DNA of 64,000 nucleotides from Paraescarpia echinospica (GCA_020002185.1 CM034539.1:31773541-31837540); one strand, 5' to 3'; shown: positions 33,416 through 44,294, counted from the stretch's first letter. Numbers and translations: made by a program. Notes: generated by a model not told the origin, from the letters alone.

Positions 33416-33780
33416 TATTGTCTGCTTCTCCGTTGTCAAAATTGTGCAGTTTATAGCAAATATGTCCCAGTGTCGTGTGTGGCAGGTTCAAATCTAGTCT
33501 GTGTTCAGTATTCAAAACACGACAGGTTGTGCACATACACTGATTCCATTCAACAACTTCAGCCGCATTTTATAACATCACCGAAATGCATGGATATTTT
33601 ATTTCCACCTATACTGGAAACTGTAGACAACATTAGCATGACACTTTTAAATCACCAGTGGGTCCAATGATACAGTGTATACACTGCCTGTCTAGTAAGA
33701 CCAAACAGTGCTAGCATGAGCCTCTCTGTTGTAGTGCCCTCTGTCATCTTGTAGCTCCCTAACAGTGCTAGCGTGAGCCT
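33416..33780. other. Outer element interior, unique
   Basis: No gene. It includes a short CTAGC(A/G)TGAGCCTC direct repeat at about 33,711 and 33,768. Confidence 0.5.
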
Positions 33781-35391
33781 CCCCCATACACATATAACAT
33801 ATAGACAGAAGGTTGGGACTCTGACAGGGTCCAGTCACCCCGATACACATATAACATATAGACAGAAGGTTGGGACTCTGACAGTGTCCAGTCACCCCCA
33901 TACACATAACATATAGACGGAAGGCTGGGATTCTGACAGGGTCCAGTCACCCCCATACACATATAACATATAGACAGAAGGTTGGGACTCTGACAGTGTC
34001 CAGTCATCCCCATACACATATAACATATAGACAGAAGGTTGGGACTCTGACAGGGTCCAGTCACCCCCATACACATATAACATATAGACAGAAGGTGGGG
34101 ACTCTGACAGTGTCCAGCCACCCCCATACACATATAACATATATACAAAGGCTGGGACTCTGACAGTGTCCAGTCACCCCCATACACATATAACATATAG
34201 ACGGAAGGTTGGAACTCTGACAGTGTCCAGTTACACCCATACACATATAACATATAGACAGAAGGTTGGGACTCTGACAATGTCCAGTCACCACCATACA
34301 CATATAACATATAGACGGAAGGTTGGGACTCTGACAGGGTCCAGTCACCCCCATACACATATAACATATAGACAGAAGGTTGGGACTCTGACAGTGTCCA
34401 GTTACCCCATACACATATAACATATAGACAGAAGGGTGGGACTCTGACAGTGTCCAGTCACCCGCATACACACATAACATATAGACGGAAGGTTGGGACT
34501 CTGACAATGTCCTGTCACCCCCATACACATATAACATATATACAGAAGGTTGGGACTCTGACAGTGTCCAGTTACACCCATACACATATAGACGGAAGGT
34601 TTGGACTCCGACAGTGTCCAGTCACCCCCGTACACATATAACATATAGACAGAAGGTTGGGACTCTGACAGGGTCCAGTCACCCCCATACACATATAACA
34701 TATAGACAGAAGGTCGGGACTCTGACAGGGCCCAGTTACCCCCATACACATATAACATATAGACAGAAGGCTGGGACTCTGACAGGGTCCAGTCACCCCC
34801 ATACACATATAACATAGAGACAGAAGGCTGGGATTCTGACAGGGACCAGTCTCCCCCATACACATATAACATATAGACAGAAGGTTGGGACTCTGACAGT
34901 GTCCAGTCTCCCCCATACACATATAACATAGAGACGGAAGGTTGGGACTCTGACAGGGTCCAGCCACCCCCATACACATATAATATATAGACAGAAGGTT
35001 GGGACTCTGACAGTGTCCTGTCTCCCCCATACACATATAACATATAGACAGAAGGTTGGGACTCTGACAGTGTCCAGTCTCCCCCATACACATATGGACA
35101 GAAGGTTAGGACTTTGACAGTGTCCAGTCACCCCCATACACATACAACATATAGACGGAACGTTGGGACTCTGACAGTTTCCAGTCACCCCCATACACAT
35201 ATAGACGGAAGGTTAGGACTCTGACAGTGTCCAGTCACCCCCATACACATATAACATATAGACGGAAGGTTGGGACTCTGACAGTGTCCAGTTACCCCCA
35301 TACACATATAACATATAGACAGAAGGTTGGGACTCTGACAGTGTCCAGTCACCCCCATACACATATAACATATAGACGGAAGGTTGGAGTT
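33781..35391. repeat. 57-bp minisatellite, ~28 copies
   Basis: The unit contains CATACACATATAACATATAG, ACRGAAGGTTGGGACTCTGA and CAGKGTCCAGTYAC. A period of 57 bp (19 codons) keeps several frames open on both strands and creates long false ORFs with a 19-residue period. Some units are shortened (for example near 34,580, 35,090 and 35,200). It is on the left side of the inner insertion only. Confidence 0.93.
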
Positions 35392-35490
35392 ATTATAATA
35401 TGTAACTATACAATTATTAAATCCAAAGGTATTATTATTATTATTATTATTATTAAATACAAAGATATACTAATATCTGTAATATATATA

Positions 35491-36565
35491 AGTAGTAATA
35501 GAGGTGGTGTACGAGTTACGGTATGAGTATGAGTTGAGTACCCGGATGTAGGTCAAGGTCAAAGGTCAAGTACCCGGATGTAGGTCAAGTACCCGGATGT
35601 AGGCCAATGTAAAAGGTCACGGGGGGGGGGGCGCTAGTGGCGCTACCTGTCGGATAGGTGAAGAACTAAAACAGCGCCCCTAGCGGATTTTTTTCGAACT
35701 AAAGTAGTTTGACCAGTAGTGCCACATAGCGGGTTTTTGTGAATTAGCTATACAAGTGGTGCCACCTTGTGGACAAGTTGTAAACTAAATGTTCGAGTAC
35801 TGCCCAAATTCGTGCGTCTTAGTTTGGCCATTAGCGCCCCAGCGGAATTTTTTGGAACTAAAATAGTTTGACCGTAGCGCCCCAAGCGGAATTTTTCGGA
35901 ACTAAAATATTTTGACCAGTAGCGCCACCTTTTTCTAACTAAATGTTCGAGTACTGTCCAAATTCGTGCGTCTTAGTTTGACCAGTAGCGCCACCTGGCG
36001 GATTTTTTTGTTAAATAAATTTCCCCTAGCGGATAGGTCATCAACTACAAGTGGTGCCACCTGACGGACAAGATGTGAAGTAAATGTTCGAGTACTGCAA
36101 ATATTCGTGTCTCTTGCATGCTTGCGTGCAATGGAGCCCCCTGACGGATAGCTCAGGAACTAAAAACATCATCCCCTAGTGGACAAGTGAGCGAACCACA
36201 TACTCGTACTGCAAATATTCGTGTCTGTTGTTTTTGTCGAGTGCTTACTCCTGGTGGATATATCATCATCAACTGAAAGCACCCCTGTTAGATAAGTGGT
36301 GAACTAGATAACTACTCTGCAGACCGCGCTTGTGTACATTCTACGCAGCAGTCCGTGCTTTTGAATTTTCTACAATCCGTAATCTTTCGGCACGCCCACT
36401 TGACTTTTCGGCACATTTACTAACTATATAAGCGCGGAGCTCTACCAGTCGAACTATCATTCGTATCACGACGACGCCATGGCTAACATCATGTTGAAAA
36501 CACCGAATTACCACACGCCTGCGGCCTTCAGCGACAGCGACGTAGACGAACCGTGTTGCCGACCG
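35491..36565. repeat. Inner Polinton left TIR (~1 kb), iterons and promoter
   Basis: Inverted partner of ~46,395-47,383. The outer part has repeated AGTACCCGGATGTAGGTCAA units (35,537-35,606). It then has degenerate ~100-bp direct repeats with AAATGTTCGAGTACTGC and AAATTCGTG cores (~35,786; 35,940; 36,080; 36,200) and many TAGCGCCACC(T)-type motifs. The inner end holds a TATA box and the first codons of the NADAR gene. Confidence 0.88.
36425..36432 (+). promoter_or_regulatory. TATA box in left TIR, NADAR gene
   Basis: TATATAAG, 47 bases before the ATG at 36,479. The identical box lies in the right TIR at 46,520-46,527 in front of the RPA-like gene. Confidence 0.65.
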
Positions 36566-37268
36566 TTCGTGGCATCTGGCACCCGACCGCAGTCACTGGA
36601 TGTCAACCGACCACCATCACAGTTGTACCACGATAGCGTCAACCTCAAAACACCCAACTACCATGCGCCTGCAACCTTCAGCGACAGCGACGTAGACGAA
36701 CCAACTAGTCGACCGTTCGAAGCACCTATCAGCCGTCCACATTCAGCGTCTGTCAATCAACCAGTCGTTGCGTCAAGCCTCTACGCACCGCAACCGGAAC
36801 GTCAACCCGAACCGGAAGTCGCTGTGAAACCGAAACGAGTTGAATTTTCAGACGCCGACTCTCCCTTGTCAAACCTTTACCCATGCAGGGTCGAAGCATT
36901 CGGTCGGGTCTTTAATTCGGTCGAGCATGCTATTCAATACAGGAAGGCATTGTATCACGGCGACGTCGAATGCGCAGAGCGCATCAAAGATGCGAAGCAT
37001 GCACACTTGGCAAAAACGAAAAAGCAAACAGATTGGAGAAACGAGATCTGGTTGGAACGATGTCCGTGTTCACTGGATGCGACATTTGCTCCTCGCAAAG
37101 TTCAAGGCGTCAAAGGATTTGCGAGCCGTATTGTTGGCAACCGGAAATGCTGAACTGGTGGAGCGTGCACCATCGAAAGAGGGCTTTTGGGGACTTGGTC
37201 GTGGCTACAGAAATGGTCGAAACACTCTCGGAAAACTATTGTGCAGTGTCCGCGACAATTACTTGTAG
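36479..37268 (+). pseudogene. NADAR-domain protein with repeated TIR-encoded leader, one frameshift
   Basis: The N-terminal ~100 residues hold two copies of a LKTPNYHxPAxFSDSDVDEP unit (residues 5-24 and ~57-76) and Pro/Ser-rich linkers. A NADAR (YbiA-like) domain follows: VEFSDADSPLSNLYP, FNSVEHAIQYRKAL, GDVECAERI, then, after a frame change near 37,045, LLLAKFKASKDLRAVLLATG, LVERAP and FWGLGRG. NADAR proteins act on ADP-ribosylated substrates or as N-glycosidases on riboflavin intermediates, and occur in phages and giant viruses. A role against host ADP-ribosylation is inference. Only one frameshift separates it from an open frame. Stop TAG at 37,266. Confidence 0.8.
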
Positions 37269-37499
37269 ACACTGCGTTGTGTAGAGTCGACAGTTCATTG
37301 CAAGACTCTGTGTCTTAGCAGTGACGAAACAATGTTCATTCTCTGGTTCTTGCCGTTATGGAGCGTGACATGTAAATACGTTTGTGTTGTAATAAACTGT
37401 GCAAACCTTATCTTGCGTCTTTTTTCGTGTCTTACAGTTCACAAGTAAAGGTACTCGTCTAAGTCCCGATTAACAAATCACTCAAATCACTCACTCATC
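37269..37499. other. NADAR 3' flank, inverted match to 45,040-45,160
   Basis: The stretch 37,300-37,410 (CAAGACTCTGT, CTCTGGTTCTTGC, GTTATGGAGCG, GTAAATACGTTTGTG, AATAAACTGTGCAAACC) is the inverted relative of about 45,045-45,145, which follows the right-end genes. Both terminal transcription units therefore end in the same 3' cassette with a poly(A) signal. Confidence 0.65.
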
Positions 37500-37868
37500 C
37501 TTCGTGTCTGTTCACTCACTCACTCACTCACTCACTCACTCACTCACTCACTCACTCACTCACTCACTCACTCACTCACTCACTCACTCACTCACTCACT
37601 CACTCACTCACTCACTCACTCACTCACTCACTCACTCACTCACTCACTCACTCACTCACTCACTCACTCACTCACTCACTCAAGCCCTCACTCACACAAG
37701 CCCCCACGCACTCACTCACTCACTCAAGCCCTCACTCACTCACTCACTCACTCACTCACACAAGCCCTCACGCACTCACTCACTCACTCACTCACTCAAG
37801 CCCTCACTCACTCACTCACTCACTCACCCTTCGTGTCTGTTCACTCACTCACTCACTCACTCACTCAC
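37500..37868. repeat. (CACT)n satellite inside the inner Polinton
   Basis: A CACT tetranucleotide array with CAAGCCCTCA interruptions, located between the NADAR and zinc-finger genes. The long frame over it is an artefact. Confidence 0.93.
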
Positions 37869-37994
37869 GCCGTCCTTTCGTCGTTTTCTAACATTTTATA
37901 TTTACAACCGTGGTCACATTTTCGTATTTTAGTGCGTACAATTCATCTCGCCATTCATTTCATTGCTTGCATTTGAACCGTAAACACCTGCATC

Positions 37995-38977
37995 ATGAGC
38001 TCGTGGACTGTTCTACTGGCTGCCAACAAGTCCACATCGACACCGTTCCAGTGCCCAAATTGCAAGAGACATTTCTCTCGTCGGGAAAACTTGAAACGGC
38101 ACATTGCCAGCGTTCACGGTGGACGATCGACAAACACAACGTCACTGGATTCACTTGTCTCGGGACCCGCTATAACACCAACGTCTCTGGCCCCAGCGAC
38201 AAGCTCGACATTCGTGTCTCCATCTCAGGCGCCCATGGAGTATACAAAGAAGATGGCCCTGGTCGATCCCCGTATTTTGGAAAACATTCAACCAGAGCGT
38301 CCTTCTCCTGCTAACCCTATCGAAAGGGTCTTGCAACGACTCGACAATGAAATGCTAGACATACTAGAACAAACGATATACACGAGAGGGAAAAAGTTGT
38401 GTTGTATAACCAGGTGTTGAATCGGTACAACGATCTTTCCGACAAACGTATCCAAGAACCCGTGCGTGTGGTCATCGAAAAAATTCCCAGTGAAGAGAAA
38501 AACAAAGTACAACCTGCTAACGAAAATGAAGTCGTCGAAAAGGAGAGTATCGAAAACGAAATCATCGACAGCGTGCCGAAAACTATGAAGCAGAAAGCAC
38601 GGCGACTCATCGATAAAATGAAAGGTGCCGTGAGTTGGAACGATCGTGGCGAGATGATGTACAGAAACAAGGCGGTTCCCGGAAGTAACATCGTGGACCT
38701 TGTGAATGACGTGTTGAGAAAACGGAAGTCGTTTGAACCAGTGGGATGGGAAACCTTTGCTCGTGGTCTCAAGGATGTCAACACACCAATGGATTTAGTC
38801 GGGAACTCAGATCGTTGGCTTTACATGCAGACAGCATCAGTGGACGATGACATATCAAAGGAAACCAGCATTCCGTTTGAGAGTGGTCGTCATCGGCATC
38901 GTAGACGACATGCATCGTCGCGGCGCGCAGCTCATTCGGCAACACCTTTGCAAATCACACGTTGGGAACCTTATTAG
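37995..38977 (+). pseudogene. C2H2 zinc finger fused to Polinton protein X, one frameshift
   Basis: Starts MSSWTVLLAANK. One classical C2H2 finger (CPNCKRHFSRRENLKRHIASVH, C-x2-C-x12-H-x4-H, residues ~17-38) is followed by a Ser/Thr/Pro linker and then the full protein X: MALVDPRILENIQ, a helical segment, YNQVLNRYNDL, WNDRGEMMY, PGSNIVDLVNDVLRKRK and GWETFARGL. Near 38,370 one base is missing relative to copy 1, shifting the frame between the two open parts (37,995-38,420 and 38,399-38,977). The finger suggests DNA binding. The role of X is unknown. It lies on the strand opposite to the capsid genes, next to the NADAR gene. Confidence 0.78.
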
Positions 38978-39319
38978 CATTACCGATTTGGAATCTACAG
39001 GAACAGTGTGCAAGATATATCATATGTGAAATATTCAAATAAAAATCGTGTTGATGCTATGGATGAGTGTGTTTGTTTTTCGTTTTCATAGTCATCAAGA
39101 CACACCTCGCTTTTCCCAGTTCACTGACAACAATTGTTTTGTCAACGTTATCATATGGAATCAATTTGCATATAGTTAAGGTTTACAAGATTTTATAAGA
39201 TAGACACTTTCTCTTGGGTGTCTGAATAAAGCATTTCACAAACGCACATATGGTGTCGACTTTTTTATTGCTTAATTAAGGTAATACAAGAACGTGCATG
39301 CCAACTTTACATGTAAACA
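38978..39319. other. Convergent 3' spacer
   Basis: Holds the 3' ends of the two convergent gene blocks. AATAAAA at 39,038 serves the + strand. On the - strand there is a TTTATT complement at about 39,223 and a TTATTG at 39,264. No gene. Confidence 0.55.
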
Positions 39320-39772
39320 TTACATGACACTCTTAACAAAATCGAAAACAAGACAGTCATTGTTCACTAAATCGTTCCCGAAAGTGTTCACAAACGTCTT
39401 CGTGGGTACGCCTCGACTTCGGTGCAGCAAGTACAAGACACAGTATTGTCCACACACGTTAGACAGCGGGCTTTGAAGCGTTCTCTTGTTGAAAGTCCAA
39501 GTCACGCAGTTGCTCTGTAGAAAATCCACGAATTCGTCGTGTCGAGGTGGCAAACCGTAGGAGTCGAAGTATTCTCCACGTCCGTCTTTTGCGATAAACA
39601 TGCAGATCCAATGTTGACCCGGTTCATTGCTCGAATGAGTGTTGCACACGAAAGCTGCCGGATAGGTCGTCATAGGGGTAGTGGGTAACCCGTCTTTAGG
39701 TAGTACGCCTCGAACAACGGTTCTAGTGTAAACATCCGCCGCAAGGAGTCTTTCTATCTGTGCCGTATCCAT
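39320..39772 (-). CDS. Adenain-like cysteine protease, Polinton copy 2
   Basis: 150 aa, about 95% identical to the copy 1 protease. His (PGQHWICMF), Asp (EYFDSYG) and the Gln/Cys block (SNVCGQYCVLYLL) are all kept. The ATG overlaps the MCP stop (TGATG on the - strand). The C-terminus is NNDCLVFDFVKSVM, a few residues longer than in copy 1. It is the only late gene besides the TM protein and the ATPase still open in this copy. Confidence 0.88.
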   Translation of the reverse strand: MDTAQIERLLAADVYTRTVVRGVLPKDGLPTTPMTTYPAAFVCNTHSSNEPGQHWICMFIAKDGRGEYFDSYGLPPRHDEFVDFLQSNCVTWTFNKRTLQSPLSNVCGQYCVLYLLHRSRGVPTKTFVNTFGNDLVNNDCLVFDFVKSVM

Positions 39773-41074
39773 CAGTAATCGTATACGACGTTTCTGTTGC
39801 GGTCAATCTCCAAAACCGTCTCGAATTCTCCGTAGGCGACGACGTTGATCGTTTGGTCGAGAGGTTGATTAAAGTGCAACTCGACTCGTAGGTTGCCTTT
39901 ATGTACCAAATTGAAATGGGGCCGTCACAACAATCTGGTGTGATGTCAAACGCAAACAGGGTATATCCTTTGCCAAACTCGTCACGACTGATGTTGTTTC
40001 CCTCGTCTTGAAACATCTTTCCCGTTCCAGCAAATAGATTACTGTAACTTCTCACGTAGGAACAATCGTTGAAATTAGGTTGGATTGGTTTCGCCGGAAC
40101 TTGTTGCCCGTCGACGTACAATGCAAGACAGTTCAAGTTGTTGTGCATTACGTGGAACGGATTCTTGGCGAATGTTCCGTTGTATGCGTCGTTGTCTATA
40201 CAACACAATACTATTCTCTTGGGTAAGACACCCAAATAAAGGTGTTCGTGAGTGTGCAACATGGCACCTCGCGGTATGGAAAATACCTTGCAATCGACTC
40301 TTCGCAACGGATACTTGGCCGTTCCCTTTTGTAGCGCTTTGATGTGACCCATCTGTACGGCAGGATTCAGTTTAGCTTTTCGCGCAAAAAAAATTGCTTC
40401 GACTATGCGTACCTTGTAATCGGCATTGGCACCACCAGCAGCCATGAGTGCAAAAGCATTCTTGCTCTGTACTAGTCGAATTTTCACGTCGACGCCGTTC
40501 AATAGATAGCGGTCTTGAAAGAAGAGGTCGACGTGTAGACGGCCCATCATATCGACGATTCGACTACGGGAAATATAGGTCTTTCTTTTTTGTAGCCCCG
40601 TGTTTGCGTCGTCGGTGGCATCCATGTGTTCAGCCGTGTCTTTGTACCACAAGGCACTAATCAGTTGACTCTTCTTTGCTTCTGCTCCGTGACTCAGTAA
40701 CGTTTCTATGTACGCTCGATAACGATAGGTATTCGTTGAATGTGTGACGAGGGTACCGTTCAAAGACACGTCGACTTGACTAAACAGAGAACGCATCCAG
40801 TTGTTTACTTTCCAACAGGTGCAGCTTGATCGATGTCGGCCCCGTTTCCTTTGACTACACGTGCTCGCACCAACAGGTAAGTATTGGCCACGTCCAGGTA
40901 ATCGTCTCCCGATCCGGGCAATACGAATTCGATAGGACCACCCGAACCTATCGAAGCGAAAGGTCGATGCTCGATCCACTGTGCGTGTTCGATACTCGTT
41001 TGTGTCGTCGGTAAACTAAATAGGTCCAATTCGCTGTTGACTCCCTCACACGACAACTGGTGGACAAAAGCCAT
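39772..41074 (-). pseudogene. Major capsid protein, Polinton copy 2, two 1-nt deletions
   Basis: Homologue of the copy 1 MCP with start MAFVHQLSCEGVNSELDLF. It has an extra few residues after VVKGN. A 1-nt deletion near 40,811 shifts the frame before VNNWMRSL, and another near 39,921 shifts it after DITPDCCDG. The middle ~290 codons are open. No functional capsid protein is possible as assembled. Confidence 0.9.
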
Positions 41075-41076
41075 GT

Positions 41077-42324
41077 CTAGTCGAATATGTCGTCTCGATG
41101 CGTCTTCTGTCGTCTGTGTCTCTTGGCGACACTGGCTAGGTTTCTCGTCGGCTTGCGTTTTATAGGAGCGTTGCGTATGCCCGGAGGCCCACTGCTTCCC
41201 AACACTCTACTGATCATGTCCTTTCCGGTTTCTTTCGCACGCCTCATTGCAGATTCTTTAATGCTCTGTCCAGACAACACGTCACCGGCCACACTCAAAC
41301 CTGTCTTTAACGCTCCTTTTCCCAAAGCGAGTGCGCCTCTTTTTATAAATGACATAGCACTTCGAATGAGGCCACCGAACAAACTACCTAGACCGTGACC
41401 TCGTTGTACTCTTGCCCCAACAAACACAGGCAATCCGTCGCCGACTTGTCTGACGTAGTAGTCTTCGTAAGAATGATTACGACTCATGTTTAAACAAATT
41501 GATGGTTTGCGTCGTCGAAAGTGAAGTGTTGCCATCACTCTACCTCGCTCGAATGATACGCGACGTCCCGTATCGTCCCTTATATCGATCTCGATGGTCG
41601 TAAATTCTTTGTGCAAGACGGAAACGTATTGTACATTGTCAAAACTTTTTGACACCACGTCTCCGTGTTTCCCTTCTATGGGTACAGCCCTCAACAGAGG
41701 GACGACGGCATCCCCGACCAAACGCGGTTCCACGAGGTCCGTGTACACGTACAGGGTGTCGACTCCCCGTTTCATGTCCACCGTATACCGACCCTCGTAC
41801 TCGTAGGTATGCGCGACGGGATCGGTGCTGATGACGACGGCGGTGTCGTCGTCGTCGACCGTCAAGCTGGGTGGGCTCTCGATCGCGCTCTGAAGGGGTA
41901 TGTTAAATTCAACACCCGGCGATAGCTGCAACTTCATCCGGTTAGAGATGGGGCTGAACTTCAGGCGGGCCTTGACTTTATTGGTGCTCAGTTTCCCCAG
42001 CGCCTCGTTGATTTTGTGCATCAACTCGTGAGCGGTGTTGTAAAAGCCGTGAGGGATGGTGACTTGCCGGTAAATCTGAGTACTACCGCCGTCACCGGTG
42101 GTGTAAATCCCTCGCTCCCCCGTCGGGCAAGTCAAGTAGAAGTACGCGTCCTCCTTTCCTACGTTGTACCAACTGTGCGGGTATTGAATTTCCACCAGTC
42201 CGCACTCCCACTGACCGACTAAACTGATGCGTTGCGGCAAAGCCGTGACATAGTGGGTCAACGTGTTGTCGGGATTTAACTCCATAGACGCGTTGCTGGG
42301 TAATGTCAGATAAAAATCAGACAT
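41077..42324 (-). CDS. Penton fused in frame to minor capsid protein, copy 2
   Basis: The ATG at 42,324 gives MSDFYLTLPSNASMELNPDN and a full penton (N-terminal strand block, ISLVGQWECGLVEIQYPHSW, jelly-roll middle, C-terminal block to HFRRRKPS). Near 41,490 one extra base relative to copy 1 removes the penton stop, and translation runs on through CLNMSRNHSYEDYY into the complete minor capsid protein (Gly-rich GHGLGSLFGGLIRSAM, basic tail). The total is about 415 aa. In copy 1 these are two genes overlapping by ATGA. The fusion is probably a decay event rather than a design. Confidence 0.8.
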   Translation of the reverse strand: MSDFYLTLPSNASMELNPDNTLTHYVTALPQRISLVGQWECGLVEIQYPHSWYNVGKEDAYFYLTCPTGERGIYTTGDGGSTQIYRQVTIPHGFYNTAHELMHKINEALGKLSTNKVKARLKFSPISNRMKLQLSPGVEFNIPLQSAIESPPSLTVDDDDTAVVISTDPVAHTYEYEGRYTVDMKRGVDTLYVYTDLVEPRLVGDAVVPLLRAVPIEGKHGDVVSKSFDNVQYVSVLHKEFTTIEIDIRDDTGRRVSFERGRVMATLHFRRRKPSICLNMSRNHSYEDYYVRQVGDGLPVFVGARVQRGHGLGSLFGGLIRSAMSFIKRGALALGKGALKTGLSVAGDVLSGQSIKESAMRRAKETGKDMISRVLGSSGPPGIRNAPIKRKPTRNLASVAKRHRRQKTHRDDIFD

Positions 42325-42586
42325 GTTCACCGCGTTTCATAGACGGATTTGGTAACAGGTATCCCAGGCAACTGCTTAAAAAAGCCGTCCACAGATTAGA
42401 GTTTCCGTCTACTTTAGTAAGGTTGTAGATACTTACCAATGTAACGGTGTACAGTATGACGATTTGGCAGAAGAAGACGATTTCTGATTTCGGGCACGTA
42501 TATCCAAACAACACCCAACGTCTGCTCTTACTTCCGGTATCTTCGAGCTCTGTGTTTTCGAATCGAAAGTCCGTCGTATCTTCCAT
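42317..42586 (-). CDS. Two-TM Polinton protein, copy 2
   Basis: 89 aa, differing from copy 1 at only a handful of residues. Membrane segments are IVFFCQIVILYTVTLVSIYN and LWTAFLSSCLGYLLP. It overlaps the penton start by 8 bases. It is open in both copies, unlike the neighbouring integrase. Function unknown. Confidence 0.75.
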   Translation of the reverse strand: MEDTTDFRFENTELEDTGSKSRRWVLFGYTCPKSEIVFFCQIVILYTVTLVSIYNLTKVDGNSNLWTAFLSSCLGYLLPNPSMKRGEHV

Positions 42587-42615
42587 GACACGAATGACGG
42601 CTCGACTGGTGTGTA

Positions 42616-43731
42616 TTAACCTTTATACGCGACGAGTGACGCCTTATCCAACCAGCTGTTAAACGAGTCAGGATACCCTACCCATTTGACCAGAACTTGT
42701 GTCTTTCTTCCTCGCTTGCGCTGCTGCAACACTTTCTCGATACGGTAGAGTTTATCCTTGGCCACAACCACTTTTTGTAGTTCTTGTTCGTAAAATGTTC
42801 CCTCTATCGGCGAATCTTCATCATCAATCAAAAGCTAAATAGGCGGATCGGAACGATGAACTGTTTTGACGGTAAATATCTCGTCACTCCAGTTGGGTAA
42901 GTAACCTTTTTTGAATTGTCTCTTGTCTTTGCTGATACGCACGTGATCGCCCACTTTTAAAACCGGTTTGACTTTTCCGTGTCCTTCATTTCCGTACAAC
43001 CTTTGCCAAACCTCTTCTTGATTGATCATGTTCATTTCAGATGGCGCCATTCCAATACTTCTATGATAACTGTCGTTGTACGAATCGATTAGGTGGTGTA
43101 ATACGTCCAGGTACTTTAACGTCTGGTTTTTCGTGAAATATCTCCACATACGTGTCTCCAGAGTACGATTGAAACGTTCCACGATACACGCCTTGGTCTC
43201 TTCGTTGTGTGTCGTAAAATGGTGGATACCTTTCTCTTTCAGAAACTCTTCCAGTTGCCTATTCAAAAACTCTTTTCCTTTATCCGTTTGCAATGACAGT
43301 AGGCCATCATTGTCCTTTAACAACCGACGAAACGCCATCGTGTGTGACGGCCCCGATTTGTTCTTCAAAGGAACAGACCACGCTTTCTTGGAGAACACGT
43401 ATATCACGGTCAAAATGAAAGAGTGACCGGCGTTGTACTTTTTCAAACGTGACATGTCTACTAGATCGGCCTGCCATTGTTGATTTATACCACCCACTAC
43501 GACACGTCTACGCCTGAAACGATATGTCACCGGTTTGTGTAGTGTGTAAGTGTTTTGTTCCTACAACCACCGTTTCACCTCTTTCGATGATGCACGTGAA
43601 GCATGTGAAGCACGTGAAGCACGATGCAGGGCATCAACATATCCGTAACTTCCCGTTAGATTCGTGTCGTAGTAAATACTTTTTAATGCATCGTGTGAAC
43701 GCTTCGTCTTCTTACCTACGCGAGGAGACAT
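42616..43731 (-). pseudogene. Polinton integrase with chromodomain, copy 2, two in-frame TAG
   Basis: The frame from ATG 43,731 (MSPRVGKKTKRSHDAL) is continuous for 371 codons except for two TAG codons, at 43,561-43,563 (in the VKRWL-stop-EQNTYTLHKP segment) and 42,835-42,837 (before the chromodomain). It shows QWQADLVDMSR, LQTDKGKEF, ERFNRTLE and chromodomain VLVKWVGYPDSFNSWL. A Ser-Arg-Ala repeat (HRASRASHASRASS) lies in the N-terminal linker and is shorter in copy 1. No indels, so the N-terminal boundary is better seen here than in copy 1. Confidence 0.88.
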
Positions 43732-43946
43732 GCCGTAATAATGCTGGTGTCGTGTCGTGCAAGACTATTAATACGGCTCCCTACGACCTTTTCCCTCTCG
43801 TCCATTTCGCTTTGCTCTAATATGTAACCCATTTCTTCATCCAGTCGACGCAAAACACTCCCTATAGGATTGATCGAAAGAGGTTGCAGTTGAACGTTAT
43901 CCAAAATACGTGGATCGACCAGCGCCATCTTCCTTGTGTGCTCCAT
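43716..43946 (-). pseudogene. Protein X remnant with large internal deletion
   Basis: Keeps the N-terminal MALVDPRILDNVQ and LDEEMGYILEQSEMDEREKV. It then jumps directly into the 3' flank that follows the X stop in copy 1 (GGGAGCCGTATTAATAG). About 565 bp corresponding to 6,979-7,543 of copy 1 are missing. The rest is a 76-aa open frame that overlaps the integrase start. The complete X sequence sits at the left end instead, fused to a zinc finger. Confidence 0.75.
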
Positions 43947-43956
43947 AGTCGTGTAG

Positions 43957-44294
43957 TTACGACTGCAACAACGTCGTCACCAAAGGGGCTAGAAGGGACG
44001 TAGCGAAGGGAGCTAGTAGGGCCGCAAGGAAACCACCTTTCTGTGGAATACGTCTCTTCTGATGAAGACCGGTTTTCCTGATGACCAAGGTTCTGAGGTC
44101 CTTCTTGTACCGACGCAGTTTAGTCTTGTTATCTTTCTTTAGTGATACGTTCCCTTTTAATATGTTCTGTGCACACTCGCACAGACTGTGTACCAGATTT
44201 TATTTCCCTTGTCGATGATGGCTCTGGCTAAAGCAGGATCCGCTTTAGCGAGGAGACAAAGGCACAACGCGTTTCTCTTTACTCGCGCCGACAT
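43957..44294 (-). pseudogene. Small hydrophobic-tail protein, copy 2, frameshifted
   Basis: Start MSARVKRNALCLCLLAKADP at 44,294. A 1-nt loss near 44,205 (after IIDKG) puts the rest out of frame. The downstream basic and Gly/Leu-rich half ends at the TAA at 43,957-43,959. The position that is TAA in copy 1 is a sense codon here, so the two copies were broken independently. Confidence 0.6.

Noticed and set aside
32988..33536. 182-codon frame in the outer TIR (inverted partial copy at 48,320-48,520)
   Set aside because: Not kept open over its length in the other TIR and without recognisable motifs. The iterons it contains explain the repetition.
33781..35391. CRISPR-like array
   Set aside because: The units are contiguous without unique spacers, in a eukaryotic transposon. 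It is a minisatellite.
33692..35526. Several overlapping long frames with a 19-residue period on both strands
   Set aside because: Artefacts of the 57-bp minisatellite. No start context, no conservation outside the repeat.
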